Origin: Streptomyces soli
GTDB lineage: Bacteria > Actinomycetota > Actinomycetes > Streptomycetales > Streptomycetaceae
DNA: 64,000 nucleotides
NCBI RefSeq assembly: GCF_003999195.1
Contig: NZ_RJVR01000057.1
Location: forward strand, 1 to 64,000
Direction of reading: 5' to 3'
Shown here in pieces: positions 35,928 through 45,899 of the stretch (positions within the stretch are counted from its first letter, which is position 1; the number at the start of each line of letters is the position of its first letter). Below the pieces are notes generated by a model. The model was given only the letters and a program-made list of their open reading frames with translations. It made no database searches and was not told the origin of the DNA. Position numbers and translations under genes: made by a program.

Positions 35928-37364
35928 TTGGGAATCCGGGTACTCACCCGCAAGACTGCTCCCGTGACGTCCCGTATCCCGCGAGACACTCCGCTCCGCC
36001 TCGTCCCCCGCAGGCCGATGGCAGCCGCGCCCCGCGCCGCCGCAGCGCGCCGCTCACGTCCGCCCAGACCACCGGAGGGGACCCCGCCGCTGTCCGAACT
36101 CGCCCGCCGGGCCAGAAACGAGCTCGTCGATGCCGTACGCCTGGCCCGCTGGGCGGACGCCGCGACCGGCATGGCGACCGGCACCGCCCGCCCGGGGGCC
36201 GGCGGGATACTGCGGGACGCCGACGTCCAACGGGCCTCGGCCGCGCTGCGGCTGACGGACCGGCAGGTGCGGGCGGCATGGGACCGGGCACGCCTCGCCG
36301 GGCTGATCGAGCTGCACAAGGGCTCCGCCCGCCCGGGCTGGCGGCTGCGCGCCTGGGACCGGGACGACACGGCCGTGCTGCGCGGCTGGGTCGCCCTCTT
36401 CGACGCGTGGTCGCTCGCGCACCCCGCCGATGAGCACCCCGCGTGCGAGGGCGCCGACCCCTCGCTGGTCGCGGAGGTCGTCGAGGCCGCCCCTCAGCTG
36501 CTCTCCCTCCTGCATCTGTCCTCCGGGCCCGTGGCGGTCGCCGTGCTGCTCGACCTGCTGCGGCAGCGCGTGGCCGAGCTGCGCGAGGAACGCCATGAGC
36601 CCCCCGCCGACGGCAGCAGCGGCAGCCGGGACGAGCTGCCGCAGCTCCTGGACTGGACCCTGGACGCCCTCGCCCGCGTGGGCTCCCTGCATCCGCGCGG
36701 CCCCGGGAGCGCGGAAGAGGTGACGATCACCGCGCTCGGCAGCTGGGCGGTATGGGTCAAGCTGGAGCAGATCTGCGTGGCTGCCCAGGGCCCCGCCGGG
36801 AACATCGAGCAGTCCGCCGAGGAGATGCTCAAGGCCTGCGTCGGCCTTTCCCCCCGGCCGGCCCGCGCAGAGCACCAGGCGTGGCTCGCCGCCCGCCCGG
36901 TCGCCCAGGCGGTCGCCGAACTGCTCGACGTCGCCCGCGGCGACGACGCCCTGCTGCGCGGCCTCGCCTTCGAGGTGCTCCGCTCCGTGGGCGCCCCCGC
37001 CGAGCCCGCCGTGCGCGCCGTCACGGACGAGCCCTCGCTGCGCCCCTACGCGCTGATGTGGATCGCCGAGCAGGAAGGCGGCGACCCCGACGCCGCCGCC
37101 GAACTCCTCACCCGCGAAGAGGCCACCTGGCTCTGGGTGGACACCGCCGCCGCCGTCGCCGAGCACGGCGAGAGCCATCTGCTGGTCAGCCACCTGGAGG
37201 CCGCCCTGCAGGGCTCGGTGCCCCGCCTCCTGGCGGAGCTGACCGCCATAGGGCACCCCCGCACCGTCCAGGTGCTGGTCGCGCTCGCCTCCGCCCACCC
37301 GGACCCGGCCCTGGCCAAGGCGATGCGCCGCGCCGCCTTCCAGGTGCACACAGGAGCCGAGTGA
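35928..37364 (+). CDS. Hypothetical protein with helical repeat C-terminus
   Basis: A 478-aa protein with a basic, Arg/Pro-rich N-terminus (1-50) and a possible winged-helix-like segment around ASAALRLTDRQVRAAWDRARLAGLIEL (86-112). A long alpha-helical part rich in Ala/Leu follows; near the end (~330-475) it resembles HEAT-like repeats. The TTG at 35928 is preceded by GGAGG at good spacing, so I use it. I recognise no family function. It may be a DNA- or protein-binding scaffold typical of Streptomyces. Confidence 0.75.
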   Translation: MGIRVLTRKTAPVTSRIPRDTPLRLVPRRPMAAAPRAAAARRSRPPRPPEGTPPLSELARRARNELVDAVRLARWADAATGMATGTARPGAGGILRDADVQRASAALRLTDRQVRAAWDRARLAGLIELHKGSARPGWRLRAWDRDDTAVLRGWVALFDAWSLAHPADEHPACEGADPSLVAEVVEAAPQLLSLLHLSSGPVAVAVLLDLLRQRVAELREERHEPPADGSSGSRDELPQLLDWTLDALARVGSLHPRGPGSAEEVTITALGSWAVWVKLEQICVAAQGPAGNIEQSAEEMLKACVGLSPRPARAEHQAWLAARPVAQAVAELLDVARGDDALLRGLAFEVLRSVGAPAEPAVRAVTDEPSLRPYALMWIAEQEGGDPDAAAELLTREEATWLWVDTAAAVAEHGESHLLVSHLEAALQGSVPRLLAELTAIGHPRTVQVLVALASAHPDPALAKAMRRAAFQVHTGAE

Positions 37365-37376
37365 CTCAGGCTGCGG

Positions 37377-37749
37377 TCAGCCCGCTGTCGGCGGTATCTG
37401 CGGCAGATACGTCCCGAAGCTCCAGAGGTTGCCCTCGGGGTCGCGGGCCGTGTAGTCCCGAGATCCGTAGACCTGGTCGGTCAGCGGCATGACGACCTCG
37501 GCGCCTGCTGCCACCGCCCGCGCCTGGTGGGCGTCGGTGACAGTCCTGGGTGCCGCGCGGCGCGTTCTTCTGGAAGAAGCCCTCCGCGTCCACCCCGTCC
37601 GGGAAGCGCTTGAAGGAGGCCGGGCGTCCGCGGACGCGGGGCAGCAGGGCCGGGGCGACCGGCTCCCGGTAATCCAGCACCTCGCCCTTGGTGAAGCCGG
37701 TGGCCGGGTACAGCACCTTCTCGGTGTTTGTCCGCGTTACGTCGTCCAT
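37377..37749 (-). pseudogene. Chimeric scar: LigD-polymerase N-terminus joined to glyoxalase (VOC) C-terminus
   Basis: From ATG 37749 to about 37549 the frame matches the N-terminus of LigD-type primase/polymerase proteins (NTEKVLYP, FTKGEVLDY, RGRPASFKRFPDGVDAEGFF). From about 37545 to the TGA at 37377, in a different frame, it matches the C-terminus of a VOC/glyoxalase protein (VTDAHQARAVAAGAEVV, GSRDYTARDPEGNLWSFG). Neither gene is complete, so a deletion fused two unrelated genes. One frame reads through the junction and could make a nonsense hybrid. Confidence 0.8.
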
Positions 37750-37774
37750 AGAGTGCGGGTGACCGAAAAACCGC

Positions 37775-37806
37775 TTGGCAATCCGGTGGCCCCCGCCCGG
37801 TAGACT
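37775..37806 (+). promoter_or_regulatory. Candidate promoter for the ABC-F leader/gene
   Basis: TAGACT (37801-37806) fits the Streptomyces housekeeping -10 pattern TANNNT. TTGGCA (37775-37780) is a possible -35, though the 20-bp spacing is long. The expected transcript start lies within a few bases of the leader ATG at 37813. Confidence 0.5.
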
Positions 37807-37812
37807 GGTCGC

Positions 37813-37836
37813 ATGGCAGTTCTCCTCGCGCATTAG
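37813..37836 (+). CDS. Seven-codon leader ORF (MAVLLAH) before ABC-F gene
   Basis: ATG GCA GTT CTC CTC GCG CAT TAG sits about 7 nt after a -10 box, so it would be translated leaderless. It ends 60 nt before the ABC-F start. A 7-bp stem GACGGCA (37836-37842) / TGCCGTC (37867-37873) follows it. The layout resembles translation-dependent attenuators of antibiotic-resistance ABC-F genes. Confidence 0.45.
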   Translation: MAVLLAH

Positions 37837-37896
37837 ACGGCACCGCACGACCTCGACCGTCCGCACTGCCGTCCGCCACGCCCTGGAGTCTTTCCC

Positions 37897-39495
<1,599 letters not shown>

Positions 39496-39507
39496 CGTCC
39501 TCGGTCG

Positions 39508-39779
39508 GATCAACCGTATGGATCATTCGGCCTACGGGTGATCCTTCATCTGTGTGAGATGAGCTCATACCCCGGCGTGGTGATCCGTCCCATGGCGACT
39601 CTCTGTGTCGATCAGCCGTGTCACGTGGGGAAACTCCTTACCGACCATGGTGACCTGCCCTTTCTTCACGACACTCGCTCCGGGGCCGGGAATGCGGGGC
39701 CCCGGGCGCCTGTCGGGGCGGAAATGTTGTCGCACGGACCTTGCCGAATGGGTGGCCAGGAAGCGCCCAAGGGGTGATC
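39508..39779. promoter_or_regulatory. Cluster of six GATC sites upstream of gbn
   Basis: The 322-bp gap between the ABC-F and gbn genes carries GATC at 39508, 39521, 39540, 39582, 39610 and 39776. By my estimate fewer than one would be expected at ~70% GC. GATC is the motif bound by Gbn, so these may be autoregulatory sites. I see no gene in this gap. Confidence 0.55.
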
Positions 39780-39817
39780 ATGAGAGTCCGAAGCGCACTT
39801 CCCTGGAGGAGGCACGG

Positions 39818-40039
39818 GTGGCCGAGACTCTGAAGAAGGGCAGCCGGGTAACCGGAGCCGCGCGCGAAAAGCTCGCGGCAGACCTGAAGAAGAAGTACGA
39901 CGGCGGTGCGAGCATCCGGGCACTGGCCGAAGAGACCGGCCGTTCCTACGGCTTCGTTCACCGGATGCTCAGCGAGTCCGGCGTGTCCCTGCGTGGGCGC
40001 GGCGGAGCGACACGGGGCAAGAAGGTCCCCGCGTCCTGA
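39818..40039 (+). CDS. gbn: GATC-binding nucleoid-associated protein Gbn (SCO1839-like)
   Basis: A 73-aa basic protein with one helix-turn-helix (GASIRALAEETGRSYGFVHRMLSESG) flanked by Lys/Arg-rich ends. Size, sequence and gene order (ABC ATPase before, enoyl-CoA hydratase after) fit the S. coelicolor nucleoid-associated protein Gbn (SCO1839), described as binding GATC and influencing development. The GTG start at 39818 has GGAGGAGG upstream. The identification is from memory and context. Confidence 0.85.
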   Translation: MAETLKKGSRVTGAAREKLAADLKKKYDGGASIRALAEETGRSYGFVHRMLSESGVSLRGRGGATRGKKVPAS

Positions 40040-40172
40040 CGGACGTCGGCACCTCTCGTGGTTGCGGTTCGCGGTTTTCCGGTATCCGTTGCGGTGCCAC
40101 CCGGTCGCATTGATGACCGACCGGGTGGTTACTCTTCGGTAATCGAATCCGCGGTTCGCTCGGAGGTGCCCG

Positions 40173-40973
40173 ATGTCCGACCCCACTGTGCTGCTCGACC
40201 GTGACGGCATACGGCTCACGGCGGAGGAACCCCTCCACCTCGCCACTGTCACGCTGAGCAACCCGGGCAAGCGGAATGTCCAGTCGCCCGCTCTGTGGCG
40301 GGCGTTGGCCGAGGCCGGCCGGCTGCTGCCGGGCAGTGTCAGGGTGGTCGTACTGCGCGCGGAAGGCGTGTCCTTCTCCGCAGGGCTCGACCGCCAGGCG
40401 TTCACCCCCGAAGGCTTTGACGGCGAACCGTCCTTCATCGACCTCGCACGCGCTTCCGAGGCCGAACTCGACGCCACCATCGCCTCCTACCAGGAGGCCT
40501 TCACCTGGTGGCGGCGCAATGACATCGTCTCCATCGCCGCCGTCCAGGGTCATGCCATCGGGGCGGGCTTCCAGCTGGCCCTCGCCTGCGACCTGCGGGT
40601 CGTCGCGGACGACGTGCAGTTCGCCATGCGCGAGACCAGCCTCGGGCTCGTCCCCGACCTCACCGGCACCAAGCCGCTGCTCGACCTCGTCGGCTACTCC
40701 CGCGCGCTCGAGATCTGCGCCACCGGCCGCTTTGTCAAGGCCGACGACGCCCTGAGCATGGGCCTCGCCAACATCGTCGTGCCCGCGGCCGGGCTCGACG
40801 CCGCCGTCAAGGACCTCGCCGGCGTGCTCCTCGCCGCCCCCCGCGACGCCGTCATCGAGACCAAGGCGCTGCTGCGGGACGGCTCCGGCCGTACGTACGA
40901 CGACCAGCGCGGCGCCGAGCGCGCCGCGCAGGGCCGCCGCCTGCGGGACCACGCGGGAGTGGACGGTTCTTGA
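40173..40973 (+). CDS. Enoyl-CoA hydratase/isomerase family protein
   Basis: A 266-aa crotonase-fold protein. The oxyanion-hole segments SFSAGLDRQAF and VQGHAIGAGFQLALACDLR are present, followed by RETSLGLVPDLTGTKPL. A Pro-Asp appears where many hydratases have a catalytic Glu, so the exact reaction (hydratase, isomerase or other acyl-CoA chemistry) is uncertain. The ATG has GGAGG upstream. It follows gbn on the same strand. Confidence 0.88.
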   Translation: MSDPTVLLDRDGIRLTAEEPLHLATVTLSNPGKRNVQSPALWRALAEAGRLLPGSVRVVVLRAEGVSFSAGLDRQAFTPEGFDGEPSFIDLARASEAELDATIASYQEAFTWWRRNDIVSIAAVQGHAIGAGFQLALACDLRVVADDVQFAMRETSLGLVPDLTGTKPLLDLVGYSRALEICATGRFVKADDALSMGLANIVVPAAGLDAAVKDLAGVLLAAPRDAVIETKALLRDGSGRTYDDQRGAERAAQGRRLRDHAGVDGS

Positions 40974-41067
40974 TGGGCCGGGGCCGCCGGGTTAGAGGCC
41001 GCGCGAATAGGTGGGGCGGTGTCGCGTGCCGATGGCTCTCGCCTGGCGGCGTTGTCGTCGGTCGACG

Positions 41068-41146
41068 ACGTCCCCCAGCCTGGCGGCTGGGTGGGGGTCC
41101 TCCCCCCGGACGGAGTCTGGGGGGGAGTGCCCCCACCGCCTTGCCA
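41068..41146. repeat. GC-rich hairpin repeat cluster F
   Basis: Two hairpins (TCCCCCAGCCTGGCGGCTGG-type and GACGGAGTCTGGGGG-type) lie in the gap between two convergent genes. Its 27-nt block, 41071-41097, is an exact reverse complement of 22036-22062 in cluster B. It may act as a terminator here. Confidence 0.85.
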
Positions 41147-41207
41147 GACTCGGCCCTCGACACGCTCCTTCCCCCGCCCCACCTATTTGCGCGGCCTCTT
41201 ACTCCAC

Positions 41208-41753
41208 TTACTCCACGTCGGTGATCAGCACCGATTGCGGCGCCGCCATCTCCCTGACCGCCCGGGCGACGTCCAACGCTCGGTGACCGGCCGCCACCAC
41301 GATCTGGAAGTACGCCTCAGAACCCGCCCCGCCCAGTCGCGAGGTGACTCCGGCCAGGCCGGGGACCGGCCCCGGACCGGGGTCGGTCGACACGGGCCCG
41401 CGCTCCGGCGGGGGCGGGGCCTCGTCCAGGAGCCCGGTGACCGTCAGGTCGACGGCGGTCACCTCCAGGCCGAGCCGGTCGTGCGCGGCGTCCCAAAGCG
41501 CGCGCCGCAGGGCGTCGGAGGTGACCGGCAGCGGACGGTCGGGGGTGGCCTCGAAGTCGGCGGCCACGTGGCCGTCCTGGCCGATGCGCAGGGTTGTGAT
41601 TCGTACGGAGCCCAACGCGGCGGCCGCCGAACGCAGCACCTCCGCTGCCGCCTGCTCGGTGATCCAGGCCGTGTCGGCGGGCCCGCCGAGCGGCAGGATG
41701 CGGCCGATGGCGACCTGGTCGCGTACGGCTTGAGCCAAACGGTCCGACGTCAT
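41208..41753 (-). CDS. Asp23-cluster-associated protein ('nucleopolyhedrovirus P10 family' in Streptomyces annotations)
   Basis: A 181-aa protein with no signal peptide. Two alpha/beta segments (~25-110 and ~140-180) are joined by a Pro/Gly-rich linker (EAPPPPERGPVSTDPGPGPV). ATG 41753 is chosen over GTG 41765 because GGAGGTGA lies before it. Its start is ~70 bp from the divergent Asp23/Gls24 gene, so it probably belongs to that envelope-stress locus. The viral P10 label is a naming accident; the function is unknown. Confidence 0.75.
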   Translation of the reverse strand: MTSDRLAQAVRDQVAIGRILPLGGPADTAWITEQAAAEVLRSAAAALGSVRITTLRIGQDGHVAADFEATPDRPLPVTSDALRRALWDAAHDRLGLEVTAVDLTVTGLLDEAPPPPERGPVSTDPGPGPVPGLAGVTSRLGGAGSEAYFQIVVAAGHRALDVARAVREMAAPQSVLITDVE

Positions 41754-41822
41754 CGCAGGTATCACCTCCGGGACCTAGTGTGGGGCATGGACCAGCCCGC
41801 ACCGGAGAGGGGACGACTCGCG

Positions 41823-42317
41823 ATGAGCGACACCGCGCTGGAGGGCGCCGGCAACGGCAAGACCCTGGAGCAGGGCACCAGTCCGGGCGTGGGCCCGGGC
41901 GTGTCGGGACGGCGGGCACCCCTCGGCGATCCGGCCACCCGGGGTCGGACCACCATCTCCGACGGCGTCGTGGAGAAGATCGCCGGGCTCGCCGCGCGGG
42001 ACGTCCTGGGCGTGCACGCCCTCGGCACCGGCTTCTCCCGCACCTTCGGCGCTGTACGCGACCGGGTCCCCGGCGGGAAGACGCAGACGCCCGGCGTCAG
42101 GGCGGAGGTCGGCGAAGTGCAGACCGCGCTCGACCTGGCCATCGTGGTGGACTACGGCGTGGCGATCGTCGAAGTCGCCCGCGTGGTGCGGGAGAACGTG
42201 ATCGCGGCGGTCGAGCGGATGACCGGCCTCGAGGTCGTCGAGGTCAACATCGCGGTCGGCGATGTGAAGCTGCCCGACGACTACGATGACGAGCAGACCG
42301 AGCAGAGGGTCCAGTGA
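41823..42317 (+). CDS. Asp23/Gls24 family envelope stress protein (first copy)
   Basis: A 164-aa protein with a disordered N-terminus (1-40) and an Asp23/Gls24 domain (ISDGVVEKIAGLAARDVLGVHAL ... LDLAIVVDYGVAIVEVARVVRENVIAAVERMTGLEVVEVNIAV). In other Gram-positives such proteins gather at the membrane through AmaP, which is encoded three genes downstream. An in-frame ATG at 41787 is an alternative start; neither has a strong Shine-Dalgarno. Confidence 0.92.
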   Translation: MSDTALEGAGNGKTLEQGTSPGVGPGVSGRRAPLGDPATRGRTTISDGVVEKIAGLAARDVLGVHALGTGFSRTFGAVRDRVPGGKTQTPGVRAEVGEVQTALDLAIVVDYGVAIVEVARVVRENVIAAVERMTGLEVVEVNIAVGDVKLPDDYDDEQTEQRVQ

Positions 42318-42327
42318 GGTGCCGTTG

Positions 42328-42510
42328 ATGAGCAATGCCGTGGTGGGCCTGATCGCGGGAATGGCGCTCGGCTTCGCCGGATACTTCGGCGGGTTCGCCG
42401 CCTTCCTGCTGGTCGCAGCGCTCGGCGCCATCGGCTTCGTCGCAGGACGGCTGCTCGACGGCGACATGGAGCTGGGCGACTTCTTTCGCGGCCGCGACCG
42501 GCGCCGGTGA
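42328..42510 (+). CDS. DUF2273 small membrane protein
   Basis: A 60-aa protein with two hydrophobic segments (residues 4-22 and 24-41) followed by a charged tail ending FFRGRDRRR. DUF2273 proteins are regular members of Asp23/AmaP operons and may anchor the complex in the membrane. The ATG follows GAGGTG and lies 10 bp past the upstream gene. Confidence 0.88.
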   Translation: MSNAVVGLIAGMALGFAGYFGGFAAFLLVAALGAIGFVAGRLLDGDMELGDFFRGRDRRR

Positions 42511-42526
42511 CCGTGAGAGGGCACCG

Positions 42527-42880
42527 GTGACCACCGCCGCCGCCGACCGAGGCTCACTGCGCATCGCGGACCGCGTCATCGCCAAGATCGCCGCCCGCGC
42601 GGCCCGTGACGCCCTGTCCGACGCGCCCCAGGCCCAGCACGTGCCCCCCGGCACCGAACCCAACGCCTCCGTCGCGATGCGCCGCGGGCAGGCCCACGTC
42701 CGGCTGTCGGTCGAACTCGGCTACCCCAATGACATCGTTGCCGTGGCCCGCACCGTACGCCGCCATGTCGCCGACCGCGTCGAGGCGTTGACCGGCATCA
42801 CGGTCCCCGAGGTCGCCGTGGAGGTGGAGCGGCTGCACTCGCCGGCCACGCACCGCGCGGAAGAAGGGAGGGTCAGATGA
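42527..42880 (+). CDS. Asp23/Gls24 family protein (second copy)
   Basis: A 117-aa Asp23-like protein: LRIADRVIAKIAARAARDAL, then VRLSVELGYPNDIVAVARTVRRHVADRVEALTGITVPEVAVEVERL. It starts at GTG 42527 and overlaps the next gene by 4 nt. It is a second, shorter paralogue in the same operon as the 41823 gene, so the two may form mixed assemblies. Confidence 0.9.
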   Translation: MTTAAADRGSLRIADRVIAKIAARAARDALSDAPQAQHVPPGTEPNASVAMRRGQAHVRLSVELGYPNDIVAVARTVRRHVADRVEALTGITVPEVAVEVERLHSPATHRAEEGRVR

Positions 42881-43464
42881 GCGCCCCGACCGAGACCCCG
42901 CCCACCACCGCGACAGCCGCGCCCCGCGCCCGGCGCTTCTGGTCCGCCCGCAGGATCCCGGCCGCCCTGACGGCGCTGGTCGTACTCGGCACGGCAGGGC
43001 TGCTGCTCTACGACGTCACGGCCGTACGCGCCCACCGGCCCGGGATGACCTGGCGCAGGACGCTCGCCCACGAACTGGCGAGCCGCCCGCTGAACGACGT
43101 CTGGGTCGTCACGGGCGCCGCGGTCGCCGCCGCCATCGGCCTCTGGCTCCTGCTGCTGGCCGCCACGCCGGGGCTGCGGGCCGTGCTTCCCATGCGCCGC
43201 GACACCACCCCCATCCGGGCCGGGCTCGACCGCCACGCCGCCGAACTCGCCCTGCGCGACCGCGCGATGGAGGTCCCCGGCGTCCGGTCGGCGCGGGTCT
43301 CGGTCGGCCGGCGGCGGGCCAGGGTGCGCGCCGAAGTGAACCACCGGGACACCGACTCCGTGCGCGCGGACCTCGACGCCGCGCTCGCCGACGGGCTGGC
43401 GCGGCTGTCCCTGGCCCGCCCGCCGGCGCTGGCGCTGTCGGTCCGCCGCACGGCAGGGGGGTGA
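42877..43464 (+). CDS. DUF6286 membrane protein of the Asp23 cluster
   Basis: A 195-aa protein with two transmembrane helices (~29-46 and ~76-96) and a cytoplasmic C-terminal domain (ELALRDRAMEVPGVRSARVSVGRRRARVRAEVNHRD) that looks like the AmaP/Asp23-type alpha/beta fold. It overlaps the preceding gene (ATGA) and sits just before amaP. It probably acts as a membrane partner of the Asp23 proteins. Confidence 0.88.
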   Translation: MSAPTETPPTTATAAPRARRFWSARRIPAALTALVVLGTAGLLLYDVTAVRAHRPGMTWRRTLAHELASRPLNDVWVVTGAAVAAAIGLWLLLLAATPGLRAVLPMRRDTTPIRAGLDRHAAELALRDRAMEVPGVRSARVSVGRRRARVRAEVNHRDTDSVRADLDAALADGLARLSLARPPALALSVRRTAGG

Positions 43465-43471
43465 GGGCGGG

Positions 43472-44044
43472 ATGCGGAGCACCGTCAACCGGCTGATGCT
43501 CGGGCTGACCGGGCTGGTGCTGCTCGCGGTCGGCCTGGCCGTGCTGGCGGGCGGCCTCGGCCACTGGCCGTACGGCAGCGCGCATGACGTCCTGCTCAGC
43601 GCCACCGCCCGCCGCCGCTACCGGGGCGAGCACTGGTGGTGGCCCACGGCGATCGGGGTCCTCGGCATCGTCGTCCTCGTGGCGCTGTGGTGGCTGCTGG
43701 CGCAGTTCCGCGACCGCCGGATCCGCCAGATCCAGGTGGAAGGCCGCGACAGCGGCGACGGCCAGGGCGTGATGCTGCGCGGCCGGGCCCTGGAGCACAT
43801 CGTCGCCGCCGAGGCCGAGAGCCTCCCCGGCGTCGCCCACGCCCAGGCGGCCCTCACCACGCTGCTCGATGCCCCCACCGTCCGGCTGCTCCTCGCCCTC
43901 GCCCCGCACGCCGACCCCGGCGCCCTGCTCACCGAGCTCGACACTTACGTATTGGAGCGCGCCCGCACCTCGGCCGCCCTGCCCGCACTCCCGGCGGAGG
44001 CACGGCTGCGGGCCGTCAGCCACCGGGCCTCGCGGGTCAGCTGA
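43472..44044 (+). CDS. amaP: Alkaline shock response membrane anchor protein AmaP
   Basis: A 190-aa AmaP-like protein with two transmembrane helices (residues ~8-28 and ~58-78) and a cytoplasmic domain (VMLRGRALEHIVAAEAESLPGVAHAQAALT). It is the last gene of the plus-strand envelope-stress operon. Its 3' end overlaps the convergent GH15 gene by 8 bp, leaving no room for a separate terminator. Confidence 0.9.
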   Translation: MRSTVNRLMLGLTGLVLLAVGLAVLAGGLGHWPYGSAHDVLLSATARRRYRGEHWWWPTAIGVLGIVVLVALWWLLAQFRDRRIRQIQVEGRDSGDGQGVMLRGRALEHIVAAEAESLPGVAHAQAALTTLLDAPTVRLLLALAPHADPGALLTELDTYVLERARTSAALPALPAEARLRAVSHRASRVS

Positions 44045-45836
44045 CGCCCTGCCGGGCGCCGTCGAAGCCGGACAGCGTCAATGCCGTGTTGACCAGGCCG
44101 ATGTGGCTGAACGCCTGCGGGAAGTTGCCGAGCTGGCGGCCCTCGACCGCGTCCCACTCCTCCGCGAGCAGCCCGACGTCGTTGCGCAGCGCCAGTAGCT
44201 TCTCGAACAGCACCCGGGCCTCGTCCTCCCGGCCGGTCCTGTGCAGGGCGTCCGCCAGCCAGAACGAGCAGGCGAGGAAGGACCCTTCACCGCCGGGCAG
44301 GCCGTCGACGCTGCTCTCCTCCAGCGTGTACCGGCGTACGAACCCGCCGTGGTCCAGCTCGCGCCGGACCGCCTCGACCGTGCCGATGACCCGTGGGTCG
44401 GTCGCCGGAAGAAAGCCGACCTGCGGGATCAGCAGCGTCGCGGCGTCCAGCTCCCGCGAGCCGTAGAACTGCGTGAAGGTGTTGCGCACCGGGTCGAATC
44501 CCTTGCGCAGCACCTCGCGGTGCACCTCGTCGCGCATCGCCCGCCACCGGGCCGGGCTGCCCTTGAGCTGGGGCCGGCTCTCCAGCGTGCGCGCGGCGCG
44601 GTCGGCGGCGACCCAGGCCATGACCTTGGAGTGCACGAAGTGCTGCCGGTCGCCGCGCACCTCCCACAAGCCCTCGTCGGGCTCGCGCCACTTGCCCTCA
44701 AGGAAGTTCATCATGGCGCGCTGGACCGCCCAGGTGTGCTGCTCCGTGGGCATCCCGGCGGCGTGACCGAGGAAGAGGGAGTCCATGACCTCCCCGTACA
44801 CGTCGAGCTGAAGCTGGTCGACCGCCGCATTGCCGACCCGGATCGGCAGCGAGGCCTCGTAGCCGTCGAGCCACGGGATCTCGGTCTCCGCCAGCCTCCG
44901 TTCGCCCTCTATGCCGTACATGATCTGCAGGTCGGCGGGGTCTCCGGCGACCGCGCGCAGCAGCCAGTCCCGCCATTCGGCGGCCTCGGTCATGAAACCG
45001 CTGGTCACCAGCGCGTTGAGGGTCAGCGTCGAGTCGCGCAGCCAGCAGTAGCGGTAGTCCCAGTTGCGTACGCCCCGGATCTCCTCGGGGAGGGAGGTGG
45101 TCGCGGCGGCGACGATGCCTCCGCTGGGCGCGTACGTGAGTGCCTTGAGGGTGATCAGCGAGCGCAGCACCGCGTCCCGCCACGGGCCGTCGTAGCGGCA
45201 CTGGGAGGCCCACTTCTCCCAGTCCTGGAGGCTCTGCTCCAGGCTCTTGTACGGATCGACCAGCTGCGGTCGCTTCTCGTGCGAGGGGTGCCAGGTGAGG
45301 ACGAAGGCGACCCGCTCGCCCGCGGAGACCGCGAACTCGGCGTAGGTGCAGAAGTCCTTGCCGTAGGTATGGACCTCCGGCTCGCTGCGCAGCCACGCGG
45401 AGTCAGGCCCGGCGATAGCGACCCGGTGGCCGTCGACCCGCCGCACCCAGGGGACGATGTTGCCGTAGTCGAAGCGCAGCCGCAGCTCACCCTTCATCTC
45501 CACGCGGCCCGACACGCCCTCGACGATGCGGATGACGTCCGGGGCGCGATCGCGCTGTGGCATCAGGTCGATGATCTTGACGGTGCCGGAGCCGGTCTCC
45601 CAGACCGACTCCAGGACCAGGGTGTCTCCGATGTACGAGCGCCGGGCGCAGTTTCCGGGCCCATGGGCCGGGGCGATCCGCCAGTGGCCGTTCTCCTGGT
45701 CGCCGAGCAGAGCGGCGAAGCAGGCGGCGGAGTCGAACCGGGGCAGGCACAGCCAGTCGATGGAGCCGTCCCTGCCGACCAGCGCGGCGGTCTGCAGATC
45801 GCCGATGAGCGCGTAGTCCTCGATGAGTCCTGGCAC
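44037..45836 (-). CDS. Glycoside hydrolase family 15 protein (glucoamylase/trehalase type)
   Basis: A 599-aa cytoplasmic GH15 enzyme: N-terminal beta-sandwich (IEDYALIGDLQTAALVGRDGSIDWLCLPRFDS) and (alpha/alpha)6 barrel with IRGVRNWDYRYCWLRDSTLTLNAL, MEFLEGKW-like DEGLWEVRG and a late EEWD motif giving catalytic acids. Mycobacterial homologues act as trehalases, so trehalose or malto-oligosaccharide breakdown is likely. It starts at GTG 45836 with GAGAGG upstream and has normal length. Confidence 0.92.
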   Translation of the reverse strand: MPGLIEDYALIGDLQTAALVGRDGSIDWLCLPRFDSAACFAALLGDQENGHWRIAPAHGPGNCARRSYIGDTLVLESVWETGSGTVKIIDLMPQRDRAPDVIRIVEGVSGRVEMKGELRLRFDYGNIVPWVRRVDGHRVAIAGPDSAWLRSEPEVHTYGKDFCTYAEFAVSAGERVAFVLTWHPSHEKRPQLVDPYKSLEQSLQDWEKWASQCRYDGPWRDAVLRSLITLKALTYAPSGGIVAAATTSLPEEIRGVRNWDYRYCWLRDSTLTLNALVTSGFMTEAAEWRDWLLRAVAGDPADLQIMYGIEGERRLAETEIPWLDGYEASLPIRVGNAAVDQLQLDVYGEVMDSLFLGHAAGMPTEQHTWAVQRAMMNFLEGKWREPDEGLWEVRGDRQHFVHSKVMAWVAADRAARTLESRPQLKGSPARWRAMRDEVHREVLRKGFDPVRNTFTQFYGSRELDAATLLIPQVGFLPATDPRVIGTVEAVRRELDHGGFVRRYTLEESSVDGLPGGEGSFLACSFWLADALHRTGREDEARVLFEKLLALRNDVGLLAEEWDAVEGRQLGNFPQAFSHIGLVNTALTLSGFDGARQGVS

Positions 45837-45899
45837 CGTGCCCGCCTCTCTCAGGATCTACGGATCGGTGGTCCCGTCTCTGTAGGGTGCCCCTGCGGG

